Shown: positions 1 through 11,795, numbered from the stretch's first letter. The stretch is 64,000 nucleotides of DNA from Tatumella saanichensis (GCF_000439375.1 NZ_ATMI01000041.1:62001-126000), one strand, 5' to 3'. Notes: a model not told the origin generated them from the letters alone. Numbers and translations: made by a program.

Positions 1-1927
1 AGAGTCGTGCCCCGGGTTCCTTCGCCAAGGCGATACGTAAACGGTCTATCACTTGACGGGCGGTGACGTTTCTCTGTGAAAGGGGCTTCAGAGAGATATA
101 CAGCGAACCACTGTTGGTCCGCATGCCACCGGTAAAACCGGTAACGTTATCTACCGCCGGATCTGCACTGACAATTCGCATAAAGTCTGCCAGTTTGCCG
201 CGCATGGCTTGGAAAGAAATGCTCTGGTCGGCAGTAATGTTACCGGAGATACGGCCAGTATCCTGTTCAGGAAGAAAGGTTTTAGGCAAACCGATAAATA
301 GCACCACTGTCAGTGCCACGGTAGCCGCCAGGACGGTCAGCGTTAGTTTCGGATGATCCAGTACTGGGCGCAGCGAGCGGGCGTAGCCTCGCTGTAACAG
401 GTCAATAAATCGGCGAAATAGACAGCGACGATGAGCGGTATCCGACGTGGGTAACGCCAATAATCGGGCACACATCATTGGCGTTAGCGTCACAGAGATA
501 AACAGCGAGATTAGGATCGCTACTGATAAGGTGATGGCAAATTCATTAAAGAAACGGCCCACTAATCCACCAAGAAACATCAGGGGCAGAAATACTGCCA
601 CCAATGACAGACTCATCGCCAAGACGGTAAATCCAACCTCGCGTACCCCCTGACAGGCGGCCTTAAAAGGCCGAATACCGTTTTCCACATGGCGGGCGAT
701 ATTTTCTAACACCACAATGGCATCATCCACCACAAACCCGGTGGCGATAGTCAGCGCCATCAGCGACAGATTATTCAGGCTAAAGCCGCACAGGTACATG
801 GCGGAAAAACTGCCAATCAAGGAGACCGGTACCACCATTGCCGGGATCAGCGTTGCGCGGGCGGAGCCGAGAAAGAAAAATACCACCAAGATCACCAAGG
901 CGACAGCAATGACCAACGACTGTTCCACTTCATCCAGTGATGCACGAATAGTGGGAGAACGATCTTGGGCAATGCTCAGCTGGATGGCGGCGGGGATCTC
1001 GGCCTGCAACTGCGGCAGCCGTTCGCGGATCCGGTCCACGGTAGCTATCACATTAGCATCGGCATTTTTACGGATCATCATCAGGATGGCCGGTTTTCCA
1101 TCACTCATACCAATATTGCGAGTATCCTGCACATCATCACTCAGGGTGGCAACATCGCTCAATCTGACCGCCGCCCCTTGGTTGTAGTGAATAATCAGTG
1201 AGCGGTATTGGTCAGCGCTATCCAGCGCATCGTTAGTCGCTAAGTTCCAGCGCTGGTCACCACTGTCGATAGCCCCCAAAGGACGACGTTGGTTAGCATT
1301 ACTGATACTGCTGCGCACTTGTTCGAGAGAGATCCCTCGGTTAAACAACGCTTGTGGACTGACATCAACACGAACCGCCGGTAGAGAGCCTCCACCAATA
1401 GTGACATCACCGACCCCGTCAATCTGAGAAATCGTCTGCGCCAAACGGGTCGTTGCAAAATCATACAGCTGCCCTCGAGAGTAGGTGTCTGAGGTGAGGG
1501 TCAGGATCATTACCGGCGCATCAGAAGGGTTCACTTTATGATAGGTCGGCCGTGAGGGCATCCCACTTGGCAGCAGACTTTGTGCCGCATTCAACGCCGC
1601 CTGCACATCCCGAGCGGCTCCGTTGACATCGCGGTTTAGGTCAAAGATCAGAATGATGCGAGTGCTACCCAGGGTGCTGGTGGAGGTCATTTCACTGATG
1701 CCAGCAATCCTTCCCAGGGATCGCTCTAGGGGCGTGGCAACAGAGGACGCCATGGTTTCCGCTGAGGCGCCAGGAATATTCGCGGCCACTACCACGGCAG
1801 GAAAATCGACCTGTGGCAGTGCCGCCACTGGCAGCATGCGCAGCCCCAGTAGCCCGGCCAGTACAATTGCCAAGGCAATCAGTAGGGTGGCTACTGGGCG
1901 ACGGATAAACTCGTCAGCGCGGATCAC
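1..1927 (-). CDS. mdtC: Multidrug efflux RND permease subunit MdtC (3' end outside window)
   Basis: Inner-membrane proton-driven RND pump subunit that forms a heteromultimer with MdtB and acts with the adaptor MdtA. Reading the minus strand from 1927 gives an N-terminus of the type [14 protein letters not shown], then [14 protein letters not shown]-like and [13 protein letters not shown]-like segments typical of MdtC. About 642 codons of an expected ~1025 are present; the rest lies beyond position 1. I chose a GTG start because it overlaps the mdtB stop as GTGA, the usual arrangement in this operon. Plus-strand ORFs here are shadows. The family is certain; the start is fairly sure. Confidence 0.93.
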   Translation of the reverse strand, partial: MIRADEFIRRPVATLLIALAIVLAGLLGLRMLPVAALPQVDFPAVVVAANIPGASAETMASSVATPLERSLGRIAGISEMTSTSTLGSTRIILIFDLNRDVNGAARDVQAALNAAQSLLPSGMPSRPTYHKVNPSDAPVMILTLTSDTYSRGQLYDFATTRLAQTISQIDGVGDVTIGGGSLPAVRVDVSPQALFNRGISLEQVRSSISNANQRRPLGAIDSGDQRWNLATNDALDSADQYRSLIIHYNQGAAVRLSDVATLSDDVQDTRNIGMSDGKPAILMMIRKNADANVIATVDRIRERLPQLQAEIPAAIQLSIAQDRSPTIRASLDEVEQSLVIAVALVILVVFFFLGSARATLIPAMVVPVSLIGSFSAMYLCGFSLNNLSLMALTIATGFVVDDAIVVLENIARHVENGIRPFKAACQGVREVGFTVLAMSLSLVAVFLPLMFLGGLVGRFFNEFAITLSVAILISLFISVTLTPMMCARLLALPTSDTAHRRCLFRRFIDLLQRGYARSLRPVLDHPKLTLTVLAATVALTVVLFIGLPKTFLPEQDTGRISGNITADQSISFQAMRGKLADFMRIVSADPAVDNVTGFTGGMRTNSGSLYISLKPLSQRNVTARQVIDRLRIALAKEPGARL

Positions 1928-4900
1928 TGCCTTTTCTCCGACAGAGAAGCTATGGCGGTACGACGTTGTTTTAAACGCCGCGATAGGCTATCAAACATCA
2001 GATAAATGACTGGCGTGGTAAATAAGGTCAGTACTTGGCTGACAATCAAACCACCTGCCATGGCGATACCCAGTGGTCGACGCAATTCAGCCCCGACACC
2101 GACACTGAGCATAAGCGGTAAAGCCCCGAACAGTGCAGCCAGAGTGGTCATCAAGATAGGCCGAAAACGCAACAGGCAGGCCTGGTAAATGGCTTGGCTA
2201 GGACTCATTCTCTGCTGGCGTTCTGCAGAAAGGGCAAAATCGATCATCATGATGGCATTTTTCTTAACGATGCCAATCAGCAGGATGATAGCGATGATGG
2301 CAATGATATCCAGTGGATGCCCGGACAGCATCAGCGCCAATAATGCGCCGACACCGGCGCTAGGCAGCGTCGACAGAATTGTCACTGGGTGGATAAAACT
2401 CTCATAGAGGATCCCCAGCACGATATACATACAGATAATGGCGGCGACCACCAGCCAGACGGTGCTACTCAGGGCTGCGCGGAAGGCGAGGGCACTGCCC
2501 TGAAACTGAGTGACAATATCAGCCGGTAACTGCAACGACTGGCGAATATTGTTGATCGCACCCACCGCGCTACCCAGTGAGTCACCGCGAGCAATATCAA
2601 AAGAAACCGTTGCCGAAGGGAACTGGTCAAGATGATTCACGCTCAACAGCGTACGCTTAGGGGTGAGGGTCGCTAGGGCGGTGAGGGGGACTGTCCCCCC
2701 GCTGCTATTGGTCAATCTGATATCCTGCAGGGCTGCCAGGCCCGGTTCTCGACGAGTGTCCTGTCCGAGCACCACGCGGTACTGATTAGATTGTGTGTAA
2801 ATGGTAGAGATCAGCCGCTGGCCGAAGGCATCGTAGAGCGCATTATCGATATCTGCCATGCTGATGCCTAAGCGGCTAGCCGTGTCACGATCGACGCGGA
2901 TCATGGCTTCACTGCCCTGATCTTGCCAGTCACTGCTCACATCTCGTAGTGCCGGTGAGCGTTGCAGGGCTGTTACCAGCCGTGGCAGCCACTCTGCCAG
3001 TACGGACTGGGAGGGAGCCTGCAGGGTAAATTGATAGGGCGTACGGCTGGCGGTGGTATCAATGGTCAAATCTTGCACGGCCTGCAGCCACAGGCGGATC
3101 CCGGCGACTTGACTGACCGACTGTTGTAACCGCTGCTCAATAATAGGAATGCGATCCTGGCGTTGAGACAGCGGCCGTAGGGTAATCTGCAGGCGTGATT
3201 CGTTCAGGGCAGCGTTGGTACCATCGATACCGACGAAGGCCGTCACGTTTTCAACATCGGGATCTTTACCAATAATGGCGGCGACCTGACGGGTTCGATC
3301 GGCCATCCCTTGCCAAGAAACGGTTTGTGGTCCCTGCAGGGTGGCTTGGATCAGGCCGTTATCCTGTGCAGGGAAGAACCCTTTGGGGATCATTACCCAC
3401 AGCAGTATGGTTAACATTAGGGTGCCGAACGCTACCCCAAGAGTTAGCCAACGATGACGGAGCACCCGGGTCAACATGCGGCCATAACCGGCAACCAGTC
3501 GATCGAACAGCCGCTCGCAGGCTAAGGAGAAACGGTTCTGTTGTGGATGAGCGCCACCTTTTAGCATCCTGGCGCACATCATTGGCGTGAGCGTCAGGGA
3601 GACCACTGCGGAGATCAAGATAGAGACCGCCAGGGTGACTGCAAATTCACGGAATAAGCGGCCAACCACATCACCCATAAATAACAGCGGGATCAGTACG
3701 GCAATCAGTGAAATGGTCAGAGAAATAATGGTAAAGCCAATTTCACCCGCGCCCCGTAGCGCCGCTTGTAAGGGCGATAAGCCTTTTTCGAGGTGACGGG
3801 AGATATTTTCGATCACCACAATCGCATCATCGACCACAAAGCCAGTGGCAATGGTTAGCGCCATCAGGGTCAGATTATTAATGGAAAAACCAAGCAGGTA
3901 GATGGCAGCAAAGGTGCCTATCAGTGACAGGGGCACTGCCACCGCAGGAATGATAGTCGCCGGTATATTGCGCAGAAACAGATAGATAATCATAACCACC
4001 AGCGCAATCGCCAGCAGGAGTTCAAAGCGAGTATCGCTGACCGAGGCGCGGATATTTTGCGTCCGGTCGCTGACCAATTGCACGGATACGGATGCTGGCA
4101 GCGAGCTTTTCAGTGATGGCAATAAGGCTCGGACACTGTCGGCGGTGGAGATAATATTAGCACCGGGCTGGCGCAGAATATTCAGGACAATCGCCCCCTG
4201 GCCGTTATTCCATGCCCCCAGCCACTGGTTTTCAGCCCCTTCGGTGACGGTCGCCACATCGCCGAGACGCACCGGCGCATTATTGCGATAACTGACGATC
4301 AGTTGGCGGTAGTCATTGGCGTCTCTCAGTTGGTCGTTGGCCGACAAGGTCAGTGAGCGTTCTGCACCATCGAGGCTGCCTTTCGGGGTATTGACATTAG
4401 CATTACCAATGGCAGTACGAATATCTTCGCTGGTCAAGCCGAGTGCTGCCAGTGCGGGGGCATTAAGCGCCACCTGTATCGCAGGACGTTGGCCGCCGGA
4501 TAAGGTCACCAAGCCGACACCACTGACTTGAGAGATTTTCTGTGCAATTCGGGTTTCGACCAAGTCTTGTACCCGGGTCAGGGGGAGGCTTTGGGTCGTG
4601 ACCGCGAGTGTGAGGATCGGCGGGTCCGCCGGATTCACTTTGTTGTAGACCGGTGGGTTAGGCAGATCGTCGGGCAGATAACTCATGGCGGCGTTGATGG
4701 CGGCCTGGACTTCCTGTTCAGCAATGTCGAGTGGCAGCGACAACTGAAATTGCAGAGTGATCACCGATGCACCGCCAGAGCTTGCAGAAGACATCTGTTT
4801 GAGGCCAGACATCTGCCCAAGCTGGCGTTCTAACGGAGCGGTGACGGCTGACGTCATGACGTCGGCACTGGCACCTGGGTAGCCAGTCACCACCTGAATG

Positions 4901-5058
4901 GTCGGGTAATCCACTTCCGGTAAAGCCGATACCGGTAAAAATCGATAGCCCATTATCCCTGCCAGTACGATAGCGATCATTAGTAAGGTGGTGGCAACAG
5001 GGCGCAGGATAAATCGGCGAGACGGGCCGCCCTCCTTGACTGGCGTTAACTCACTCAT
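1924..5058 (-). CDS. mdtB: Multidrug efflux RND permease subunit MdtB
   Basis: RND-family inner-membrane transporter, 1044 aa (E. coli MdtB is ~1040). It partners MdtC in the MdtABC-TolC efflux of bile salts, novobiocin and similar compounds (family knowledge). The N-terminal transmembrane segment ([19 protein letters not shown]) is followed by periplasmic porter loops, a central transmembrane block with [14 protein letters not shown] and a second repeat with the [15 protein letters not shown] segment. The open frame extends 29 codons further upstream, but that part is inside mdtA. The start at 5058 ([10 protein letters not shown]) overlaps the mdtA end by 8 bases and gives the family length. 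Confidence 0.95.
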   Translation of the reverse strand: MSELTPVKEGGPSRRFILRPVATTLLMIAIVLAGIMGYRFLPVSALPEVDYPTIQVVTGYPGASADVMTSAVTAPLERQLGQMSGLKQMSSASSGGASVITLQFQLSLPLDIAEQEVQAAINAAMSYLPDDLPNPPVYNKVNPADPPILTLAVTTQSLPLTRVQDLVETRIAQKISQVSGVGLVTLSGGQRPAIQVALNAPALAALGLTSEDIRTAIGNANVNTPKGSLDGAERSLTLSANDQLRDANDYRQLIVSYRNNAPVRLGDVATVTEGAENQWLGAWNNGQGAIVLNILRQPGANIISTADSVRALLPSLKSSLPASVSVQLVSDRTQNIRASVSDTRFELLLAIALVVMIIYLFLRNIPATIIPAVAVPLSLIGTFAAIYLLGFSINNLTLMALTIATGFVVDDAIVVIENISRHLEKGLSPLQAALRGAGEIGFTIISLTISLIAVLIPLLFMGDVVGRLFREFAVTLAVSILISAVVSLTLTPMMCARMLKGGAHPQQNRFSLACERLFDRLVAGYGRMLTRVLRHRWLTLGVAFGTLMLTILLWVMIPKGFFPAQDNGLIQATLQGPQTVSWQGMADRTRQVAAIIGKDPDVENVTAFVGIDGTNAALNESRLQITLRPLSQRQDRIPIIEQRLQQSVSQVAGIRLWLQAVQDLTIDTTASRTPYQFTLQAPSQSVLAEWLPRLVTALQRSPALRDVSSDWQDQGSEAMIRVDRDTASRLGISMADIDNALYDAFGQRLISTIYTQSNQYRVVLGQDTRREPGLAALQDIRLTNSSGGTVPLTALATLTPKRTLLSVNHLDQFPSATVSFDIARGDSLGSAVGAINNIRQSLQLPADIVTQFQGSALAFRAALSSTVWLVVAAIICMYIVLGILYESFIHPVTILSTLPSAGVGALLALMLSGHPLDIIAIIAIILLIGIVKKNAIMMIDFALSAERQQRMSPSQAIYQACLLRFRPILMTTLAALFGALPLMLSVGVGAELRRPLGIAMAGGLIVSQVLTLFTTPVIYLMFDSLSRRLKQRRTAIASLSEKRQ

Positions 5059-6244
5059 TAACGGAGCTCTCCTCGGTCGTCTCCGCCGCGGACTGCGGAT
5101 TGACAACCTCGACCAGACTGCCTTCGGTGAGGCGGTCGATGCCATCGGTTACCACCTTTTCACCGGCTGTGACACCTTGAGTGATCACCTGCAGGTCGCC
5201 GGTTTGCATACCGGTGGTCACCGGTTGGCGTCGTACTCGATTATTCGCGCCGACCACCCAGACAAAGTCGCCGTCAGAGCTAGTTTGTAAGGCAGGCAGT
5301 GGTAGGGTTAGGGCATTTTTTAAGGTGCCGGTTTGTAGGCGGATGTTAACGAATTGATTGGGGAAAAGCTGGTCATCTTCATTACTGAAACGGGCTTTCA
5401 GTTTTAAGGTGCCGGTAGCTGCGTCAATCTGGTTGTCGAGGCTCAAAAGGCTACCGCGGGCCAGAAGATGGGTATCGGTACGGTCCCGGGCTTCGGCCAG
5501 TAGCGGACCCTGACGCTGTGCTTGCACAATGCGATCAATCACGGCTTCCGGTACGGTAAAGACGACATCTGCAGGATGAGTCTGGGTGATGACGACAATA
5601 CCGCTACTGTCTGAGGCGGTTATCGTGTTACCAGCATCGACCTGCTTAAGGCCAACCTGTCCGCTGATCGGCGCAGTGATGCGGCTATAGGTTAGGTTTA
5701 GTTTGGCGCTATCAATGGCCGCTTGGTCGCTTTTCAGTAAGCCTTCGCTTTCTGCAACTAGGGCTTGTTGGTTATCCAGTTCCTGTTTGGCTACCAGTCC
5801 GCTCACTGACAGCTTCTGATAGCGTTGTAAGTCGGCACGTGCATTGGTGAGACTGGCTTGATCTTTTGCCAGCTGCCCTTGTGCTTGCAGCAGTGCGACC
5901 TGAAACGGCCGTGGGTCGATTTCTGCCAGTAACTGTCCCGCTTTTACCTGCTGGCCCTCACGGAAATTGAGCGACATCAGTTGACCCTCGACGCGGCTAC
6001 GCACGGTGACGGTCTCAGAAGCCGTGACAGTTCCCAGTGCCGACAGTTCGCGGGGCAGTGTCTGGGTTTTTACCTCTGCCACCTGCACCGGCGTTGCAGT
6101 CCTGCGGTTATTTTGGGTCGACGCTGCTGTGGACGTAGCGGTATCCGACGGCGCCGCATGCCAGAAATGAACCCCGGCGAGTAGGGCAATAATCATCAGA
6201 AAAAGGATCACGAAAACGCTGGTGACACGTTGTTTTGCTTTCAT
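5051..6244 (-). CDS. mdtA: Multidrug efflux RND periplasmic adaptor MdtA
   Basis: Membrane-fusion (HlyD/AcrA-type) adaptor linking the MdtBC pump to an outer-membrane channel such as TolC, 397 aa. There is an N-terminal hydrophobic anchor at about residues 10-28 ([16 protein letters not shown]). It is followed by a lipoyl-like half ([19 protein letters not shown]), an alpha-hairpin (residues ~125-185, rich in Q/A/L), the second lipoyl half ([13 protein letters not shown]) and a beta-barrel/membrane-proximal domain. It is the first gene of mdtABC. In E. coli this operon answers to BaeSR; I could not identify a convincing BaeR box in the 159-bp upstream gap. Confidence 0.95.
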   Translation of the reverse strand: MKAKQRVTSVFVILFLMIIALLAGVHFWHAAPSDTATSTAASTQNNRRTATPVQVAEVKTQTLPRELSALGTVTASETVTVRSRVEGQLMSLNFREGQQVKAGQLLAEIDPRPFQVALLQAQGQLAKDQASLTNARADLQRYQKLSVSGLVAKQELDNQQALVAESEGLLKSDQAAIDSAKLNLTYSRITAPISGQVGLKQVDAGNTITASDSSGIVVITQTHPADVVFTVPEAVIDRIVQAQRQGPLLAEARDRTDTHLLARGSLLSLDNQIDAATGTLKLKARFSNEDDQLFPNQFVNIRLQTGTLKNALTLPLPALQTSSDGDFVWVVGANNRVRRQPVTTGMQTGDLQVITQGVTAGEKVVTDGIDRLTEGSLVEVVNPQSAAETTEESSVNE

Positions 6245-6374
6245 GCTGTTATCTGCTCTCCTGCATCAATCAGGCCATTATCCGCACTATGGCTGTTCAG
6301 TATAACGGCAAAAATCCCATGAAAGTTGAAGGAAATAAGGAAACAGCAGTTAGATAGGGAGCGATAAAGGGAAA

Positions 6375-6394
6375 CACCGGGGATGCCCCCGGTG
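6375..6394 (-). terminator. Likely terminator downstream of yegD
   Basis: Perfect 8-bp stem CACCGGGG/CCCCGGTG around a 4-base loop, directly after the yegD stop. On the minus strand it is followed by TTTCCCTTT. It sits between yegD and mdtA, so mdtA probably has its own promoter further downstream in the same gap. Confidence 0.7.
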
Positions 6395-6403
6395 AGGCAG
6401 CCA

Positions 6404-7756
6404 TTAACGGAACAGATTTTTCGCCCAGCGGGTTAATCCCAAGGTAACCGAGCCAAAATCATCACCGCTGGTAAGAGGGGTCTCCGGCAGAATTGCTGAT
6501 AAGGCCGCGCGCAGCAATGGAGAACGGGCACTGCCGCCAGTGAGGTAAACCACTTGCGGACGCGTCGCCGAAGTCTCGATGACTTCCTGTACCTGACGGA
6601 TCATTTTCTCCATCGGCTGGGCGATGGCTTCTTTCATCTGGCTGACATCCAAGGATGCGGATAGCTGGTCGGCAATATAAGAGAGAGGGATCTCGGTATT
6701 TGTCTGCTGTGACAGCCTAATTTTGCTTTCTTCGGCGCTGCGGACTAACTGGTAACTCTGTTTGGTTTTCCACACCTGTAACAGATGGCTGACCTGGTCG
6801 GCATGCTCAGCATCTTTAATCATCTGACGCAGCAACTGCGCACATTCGGCGGAATAAAACTGGCTCTGTGCGGCGACATCATTGATCGCGACGGCATTCC
6901 ACCATGGCAGGGCAGGGAGGGCGGTGCCTTTGCGGGTACTGCCACCCAGGCCCATTAACGGCATCAAGGTTTTAAACGCCAACATAATGTCCAGGTCGTT
7001 ACCGCCGACACGGCATCCGCTGTGGCCAAGTAGGCTTTCGGTACGGTCAGCCCGTTGCTGCCACTCTGGGCCCATCAGTAGCATCGAGCAGTCGGTGGTA
7101 CCCCCACCGATATCGACCACCAGGACTCGAGTTTCCTGTTGTAGGGTTGCCTCAAACTCAAGCCCCGCCGCGACAGGCTCATACTGGAAAGCGGTATCAC
7201 GGAAACCGGCCCGCTGGGCCGCCCTTAGCAGGATATTTTCCGCCTGCTGATTGGCTTCCTCACCACCAGGGCCTTGAAAGTTCACCGGGCGGCCAATGAC
7301 AGCTTGAGTAATGGTCTCCCCGGTCTGTTGCTCTCCCTGCTGGCGAATATGCAGCATCATGGCGCAAACCAGATCCTCGAAAAACGCAATTTGTTGGGAT
7401 TTTAGCCCTGGCGCACCGAGGAAGGATTTCGGCGATTTAACAAACCAAACATCTTCCGGGTCGGCGATATAGTTTTCCAGGGCTTGCATACCAAAACTGA
7501 CACTCTGTGTCGTGACCGGCATATCCTCTTCACGGTTGAGCCGCAACGCAGTTTGCAATAACGCGGTATTTTCCGGCGTCGGAAAGGGGATATCATGACA
7601 GCGATACAGCCATTCGCTGGGTACCGTCCGTAAAGGTGCGGCAATCATGGAAGGCAGTAACGGCGAGTCCTTTTCCAGTAACAGCTGACGAAATACGCCG
7701 TCCTGTTCAGTGGCTATTGAGCAGTTAGCTGTGCCGTAATCAAATCCGATAAACAT
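6404..7756 (-). CDS. yegD: Hsp70-family chaperone-like protein YegD
   Basis: DnaK-like ATPase-fold protein of 450 aa, the same length as E. coli YegD. Visible elements are the N-terminal phosphate-1 motif (FIGFDYGTANCSIA), the phosphate-2 motif (VLVVDIGGGTTDCSML, about residues 210-225) and the adenosine segment near the C-terminus (VVYLTGGSARSPLLR). The DnaK-type substrate-binding domain is missing, so this is an actin/Hsp70 nucleotide-binding domain alone. Its cellular role is poorly defined. As in E. coli it lies next to mdtABC, here on the same strand and separated by a terminator. Confidence 0.93.
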   Translation of the reverse strand: MFIGFDYGTANCSIATEQDGVFRQLLLEKDSPLLPSMIAAPLRTVPSEWLYRCHDIPFPTPENTALLQTALRLNREEDMPVTTQSVSFGMQALENYIADPEDVWFVKSPKSFLGAPGLKSQQIAFFEDLVCAMMLHIRQQGEQQTGETITQAVIGRPVNFQGPGGEEANQQAENILLRAAQRAGFRDTAFQYEPVAAGLEFEATLQQETRVLVVDIGGGTTDCSMLLMGPEWQQRADRTESLLGHSGCRVGGNDLDIMLAFKTLMPLMGLGGSTRKGTALPALPWWNAVAINDVAAQSQFYSAECAQLLRQMIKDAEHADQVSHLLQVWKTKQSYQLVRSAEESKIRLSQQTNTEIPLSYIADQLSASLDVSQMKEAIAQPMEKMIRQVQEVIETSATRPQVVYLTGGSARSPLLRAALSAILPETPLTSGDDFGSVTLGLTRWAKNLFR

Positions 7757-7826
7757 AGTGCGCCCCCGCGAAGAAAAAAAGGGGGCGACTTTACCCTGTA
7801 ACGATGACTGCGTAAATGCTGATGTG

Positions 7827-8453
7827 TTAATAGGCCTGCGAGCTGTGCAGCAGATCGGCGCGAGTATAAGGTTTTTCGATGCCTGCCAAGCGGGCAGACA
7901 GCGAGGCCAAAAATTGCTGAGTAGTGGCTGGTTGACCTTTGACGATGATCAGCAATGGGATCACCGCCAACAGCAAGGCTTGAAATAGGCTCACTTTTTT
8001 CAGTGCAGTGCGGCGCTGAATCAGTAGATACAGCGAGCTTAAACTGAGGCCGAGTAGCGCGCCACTGATCACTTCACTGGGTGAGTGCGCATGCAGTTGT
8101 AGACGGGAAAAACCTATCGCCAGCGGCAACAAGTAGCCGGCAGTCACGAGGAGTCGCCGCCAAGCAGGACGGCGGCCGCCGGTCAGCATCCACATCATGA
8201 CTGGCCAAAAGGTGGATGACATGGTGGTGTGTCCACTGAAACCGGTAAAATTATAGGCTTTAATACCGAGAAAAAAACCGAGAAACAAGATCTTGGAGAG
8301 ACTTACGGTTAGGCCAGCGGTACCAAAGGTTACCAACCAGCCAAACGCCGTTTGCCAACGCCCGCTTTTGCATAATAAGAATACCGCCAGCAGCAGTGCA
8401 GTAGGCAGCAGCAACATGCTGTCACCGAAGTAAGTCAGATTTTTCCAGTTCAT
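7827..8453 (-). CDS. PAP2-superfamily membrane phosphatase
   Basis: Integral membrane protein of 208 aa with about five or six hydrophobic segments. It carries two of the three PAP2 signature blocks: GFSGHTTMSS (C2, about residues 92-101) and SRLQLHAHSPSEVISG (C3, about 137-152), which supply the catalytic histidines and an arginine. The first block (K-x6-R-P) is not intact: a Lys lies at SKILFLGFF but no Arg-Pro follows. Substrates of such enzymes are usually lipid phosphates or undecaprenyl pyrophosphate; the exact substrate cannot be read here. It is transcribed divergently from udk. Confidence 0.82.
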   Translation of the reverse strand: MNWKNLTYFGDSMLLLPTALLLAVFLLCKSGRWQTAFGWLVTFGTAGLTVSLSKILFLGFFLGIKAYNFTGFSGHTTMSSTFWPVMMWMLTGGRRPAWRRLLVTAGYLLPLAIGFSRLQLHAHSPSEVISGALLGLSLSSLYLLIQRRTALKKVSLFQALLLAVIPLLIIVKGQPATTQQFLASLSARLAGIEKPYTRADLLHSSQAY

Positions 8454-8702
8454 AAGTGTTCCTGGTAATAATAAGTCTTCCTGATATTTTCACGGCAGGG
8501 TGAACGGGCGCTGCTCCAGCGAGCGCGGCAGTATACTCAACAATATCGCTGGCGACTATGGTTAAAGTCTTAAGATTGATTGCGCTTTTTTCTGGCATCA
8601 GCAAGATGAAATCCCTATAATCGCCGCCGTAAACCCTCTCATTCTGCCGGCTTTTTGTCCGTTTCAGACAGATCCGGCTCCAGTTTCAGGTCTTTAAAAC
8701 GT

Positions 8703-9344
8703 ATGACTGACTCGTCCTATCCGTGCGTAATCGTGGGCATTGCCGGCGCCTCTGCATCCGGTAAAAGTTTGATTGCCAGTACGCTCTATCGTGAAATTCG
8801 TGACCAGGTAGGTGACGAACATATCGGCGTTATCCCCGAAGACAGCTATTACCGGGATCAGAGCCACCTCACTATGGAAGAGAGGATTAAGACCAATTAT
8901 GACCATCCGAATGCGATGGACCATGATTTATTATTGTCACATTTACAGGCGATCAAAGCAGGACATGCGATCGACCTCCCTCTTTACAGCTATTCAGAGC
9001 ATACGAGGATGAAAGAAACCCGTAAGCTACCGCCGAAGAAAGTGATTATTCTAGAAGGTATTCTGCTGCTGACGGATGCACGTTTACGTAATGAGCTGAA
9101 TTTCTCGATTTTCGTGGATACACCGCTGGATATCTGCCTGATGCGCCGTATGAAACGTGACGTTAATGAACGTGGTCGCTCTATGGATTCGGTAATGACC
9201 CAGTATCAAAAAACTGTCCGGCCGATGTTTTTACAGTTTATTGAACCTTCGAAACAATATGCTGATATCATCGTGCCAAGAGGCGGTAAGAACCGGATTG
9301 CAATTGATATTCTGAAAGCCAAGATTAACCAGTTTTTTGAATAA
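8703..9344 (+). CDS. udk: Uridine kinase
   Basis: Phosphorylates uridine and cytidine to UMP and CMP with ATP or GTP in pyrimidine salvage; cytoplasmic. 213 aa, identical in length to E. coli Udk. The P-loop GASASGKS is at residues ~15-22, followed by EDSYYRD, the [13 protein letters not shown] substrate-binding stretch and EGILLLTD. The open frame continues 16 codons upstream, but [15 protein letters not shown] is the family start. It forms a salvage cluster with dcd, 55 bases downstream. Confidence 0.96.
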   Translation: MTDSSYPCVIVGIAGASASGKSLIASTLYREIRDQVGDEHIGVIPEDSYYRDQSHLTMEERIKTNYDHPNAMDHDLLLSHLQAIKAGHAIDLPLYSYSEHTRMKETRKLPPKKVIILEGILLLTDARLRNELNFSIFVDTPLDICLMRRMKRDVNERGRSMDSVMTQYQKTVRPMFLQFIEPSKQYADIIVPRGGKNRIAIDILKAKINQFFE

Positions 9345-9399
9345 TAACAGGTCGGAAGGGGGTAACCGCTTTCGGATTTTCAGTAACAGGGAGTAGAGC

Positions 9400-9981
9400 A
9401 TGAGATTGTGTGACCGTGATATAGAAAGCTGGCTGGACGATGGCAGGCTGGACATTTCACCCCGCCCGCCCGTCGAACGGATTAATGGTGCCACAGTTGA
9501 TGTGCGTCTTGGTAATCAGTTCCGGACGTTTCGAGGGCATACTGCCGCCTTTATCGATCTAAGCGGTCCTAAGGCAGAAGTCAGTGCCGCCCTGGATCGC
9601 GTAATGAGCGAAGAGATCATCCTGCCAGAAGGGGAAGCTTTTTTTTTACATCCCGGTGAACTGGCGCTGGCGGTGACCTTAGAATCTGTGACACTGCCAG
9701 ATGACCTGGTAGGCTGGCTGGACGGGCGTTCATCTCTGGCGCGGTTAGGGCTGATGGTCCACGTAACGGCTCACCGTATTGATCCAGGTTGGAAAGGCAG
9801 GATCGTGCTGGAGTTCTATAATTCAGGCAAGCTGCCACTGGCACTGCGCCCTGGTATGCTTATCGGGGCACTCAGCTTTGAGCCTTTGTCGGGGCCAGCG
9901 GCGCGTCCTTATAACCGCCGTCAAGATGCCAAGTATCGTGATCAACAGGGCGCGGTTGCCAGCAGAATAGATAAAGACTAA
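9400..9981 (+). CDS. dcd: dCTP deaminase
   Basis: Converts dCTP to dUTP, the main route to dTTP precursors in enteric bacteria. 193 aa, the usual length. Diagnostic segments are [12 protein letters not shown] at the N-terminus, RVLLP-like and [26 protein letters not shown] (residues ~110-135) with the catalytic Glu downstream in [19 protein letters not shown] good Shine-Dalgarno (AGGGAG) precedes the ATG. It lies between udk and asmA, as in E. coli. Confidence 0.97.
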   Translation: MRLCDRDIESWLDDGRLDISPRPPVERINGATVDVRLGNQFRTFRGHTAAFIDLSGPKAEVSAALDRVMSEEIILPEGEAFFLHPGELALAVTLESVTLPDDLVGWLDGRSSLARLGLMVHVTAHRIDPGWKGRIVLEFYNSGKLPLALRPGMLIGALSFEPLSGPAARPYNRRQDAKYRDQQGAVASRIDKD

Positions 9982-10001
9982 ATCCACGCTCAGGGGAGAG
10001 T

Positions 10002-11795
10002 ATGAAGAGACTGATCACTACACTGGCCATATTGCTTGTGGTTATCGTCGTCGGGATGACCGCCCTAGTCATGCTGGTCAATCCTAACGACTTTCGCCAG
10101 TATATGGCTCAGCAGGTCGCGAAACGCAGTGGTTATCAGCTCTCCATTTCCGGTGATTTACGCTGGCATGTGTGGCCACGGCTGAGCATTCTTAGTGAGC
10201 AGGTCTCTCTAACCGCCCCCGGGGCCACTGTTCCAGCGGTTACGGCAGAAAATATGCGGCTCGATGTGGAATTGCTGCCGCTATTATCTCATCAGCTGAA
10301 TGTCAGTCAGGTGATGCTAAAAAATGCCGTTATCCGTGATATTCCAGAGGCAACCGGGCAGCATAAAGCTGGTGCACCGGTCGCCCCTCAAGATGAAGAA
10401 AACCTCTCCTCTGTCACTCGTGGCTGGAGTTTCTCTATTCGTCAACTTACCCTCGCCGACAGCCTGTTTATCTGGCAGGATGCTCAGGGCAATCAGATGA
10501 ATTTTCGCGATCTGAACCTGAGTCTGTCCCAGGATAAGATGAGACAAGGTGAGTTCAATTTCAGCAGCAAAATTTCACGTAACCAGCAGAACCTGAAATT
10601 AAATATTAACGGTTACCTGGATGCCACCCACTATCCCCAGCAACTGAATCTTGATATCCGTCATGGAGGCTATCAGATTTCAGGCGTCGACCTGCCAGCG
10701 GAAGGCATTTCCGGTGAGGCAGTGTTTACAGCCTCCTGGCAACCTGCCGGTGAACAATTTTCTGTCACTAACTTGGCATTGCATGCTAATAACAGTGATT
10801 TCTCTGGCAATGTTTCCGGACAGCTATCCCCTTCTTTAACACTGCAGGCTGCACTCACTTCCCAAAATGCAGATTTTGATCGGTTACTGGCTCCAACAGT
10901 GAGTCATGATAATCCGACCACCGCCAGACAGGCCAAAGCACCGGTAATTGCTGACAGTGATAGTCAACCTTTACAGGACAGCTGGCTACGCAGTGCTACG
11001 ATGGCAATCAGTATTCATGCTGGAACTGCTCAGTGGCGTGGACTGCAATTAAAACAGCTTGAACTCTCTGCCCACAATAGTGCTGGCGTGACACATCTTG
11101 AGACTTTGAGCGGAGCTTTGGGTAATGGCCATTTCTCGTTGCCGGGACAGCTTGACTGGCGAGGTAACCAGACCCGAATTAACTTGGCACCAGTATTGAC
11201 GAATATTGATCTGCAACCGGTGCTGGCCTTCCTGCAATTACCTCCAGTACTGAAAGGTGAGGTATCTTTACAAGGGCAGTTTAGCGGTAATGGTCTGTCC
11301 CATGCGGATATCAGTCGTCAGTGGCAAGGTAACGGGCAACTGGCCTTGAATCATGGCCAGACCGGTAGCCTCAATCTGCAGCAGATGGTCAGTGACACCG
11401 TTGCTCGAAACAGTGGTCGAGTACGTTATTCTGCCCCTAATGACAATACCCTGCCGATGTTGGCTGGCAGTTTCCGCCTTGATCCAGGCGTGCTTAGCTT
11501 CACCGATTTACAGGGGCAGGGCAATGATGTCCGCACCCATGCGCAGGGACAAATTAACCTGAATCAGCGTACTCTGGATATGACCTTCAATTTTGCCATG
11601 TCAGGCTGGCAAGGGGACCCGAAACTGGTGAAACAGCTTTCCGGGCTGGCTATCCCGGTACGTCTCTACGGTCCGTGGAATCATCTGCAGTATTCACTGC
11701 CGGTGGCGGAAATCCTTAATGATACTGTGCGCCAGAGAATGAAAAAACGGCTGGACAAGTGGCTAGATACGCCTGCCATTGGCTCCTCACAATAA
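10002..11795 (+). CDS. asmA: AsmA family outer-membrane assembly protein
   Basis: Large AsmA-like envelope protein (597 aa; E. coli AsmA 617) anchored by one N-terminal transmembrane helix (residues ~5-27) with a long periplasmic part rich in short beta strands. AsmA-family proteins are implicated in phospholipid transport to, and homeostasis of, the outer membrane (family knowledge). The C-terminal part has the conserved LKGEVSLQGQFSGNGLS and MTFNFAMSG stretches. A strong ribosome site (AGGGGAGAG) precedes the ATG. It is immediately downstream of dcd with a 20-base gap, probably co-transcribed. Confidence 0.94.
   Translation: MKRLITTLAILLVVIVVGMTALVMLVNPNDFRQYMAQQVAKRSGYQLSISGDLRWHVWPRLSILSEQVSLTAPGATVPAVTAENMRLDVELLPLLSHQLNVSQVMLKNAVIRDIPEATGQHKAGAPVAPQDEENLSSVTRGWSFSIRQLTLADSLFIWQDAQGNQMNFRDLNLSLSQDKMRQGEFNFSSKISRNQQNLKLNINGYLDATHYPQQLNLDIRHGGYQISGVDLPAEGISGEAVFTASWQPAGEQFSVTNLALHANNSDFSGNVSGQLSPSLTLQAALTSQNADFDRLLAPTVSHDNPTTARQAKAPVIADSDSQPLQDSWLRSATMAISIHAGTAQWRGLQLKQLELSAHNSAGVTHLETLSGALGNGHFSLPGQLDWRGNQTRINLAPVLTNIDLQPVLAFLQLPPVLKGEVSLQGQFSGNGLSHADISRQWQGNGQLALNHGQTGSLNLQQMVSDTVARNSGRVRYSAPNDNTLPMLAGSFRLDPGVLSFTDLQGQGNDVRTHAQGQINLNQRTLDMTFNFAMSGWQGDPKLVKQLSGLAIPVRLYGPWNHLQYSLPVAEILNDTVRQRMKKRLDKWLDTPAIGSSQ

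Noticed and set aside
63-1201. Several plus-strand open frames across the first 1.2 kb
   Set aside because: They lie antisense to mdtC, whose minus-strand translation is clearly conserved; the plus-strand products have no recognisable features.
6245-6403. BaeR-binding site upstream of mdtA
   Set aside because: Only weak, unconvincing matches to the TTTTTCTCCATDATTGGC-type consensus; not called.
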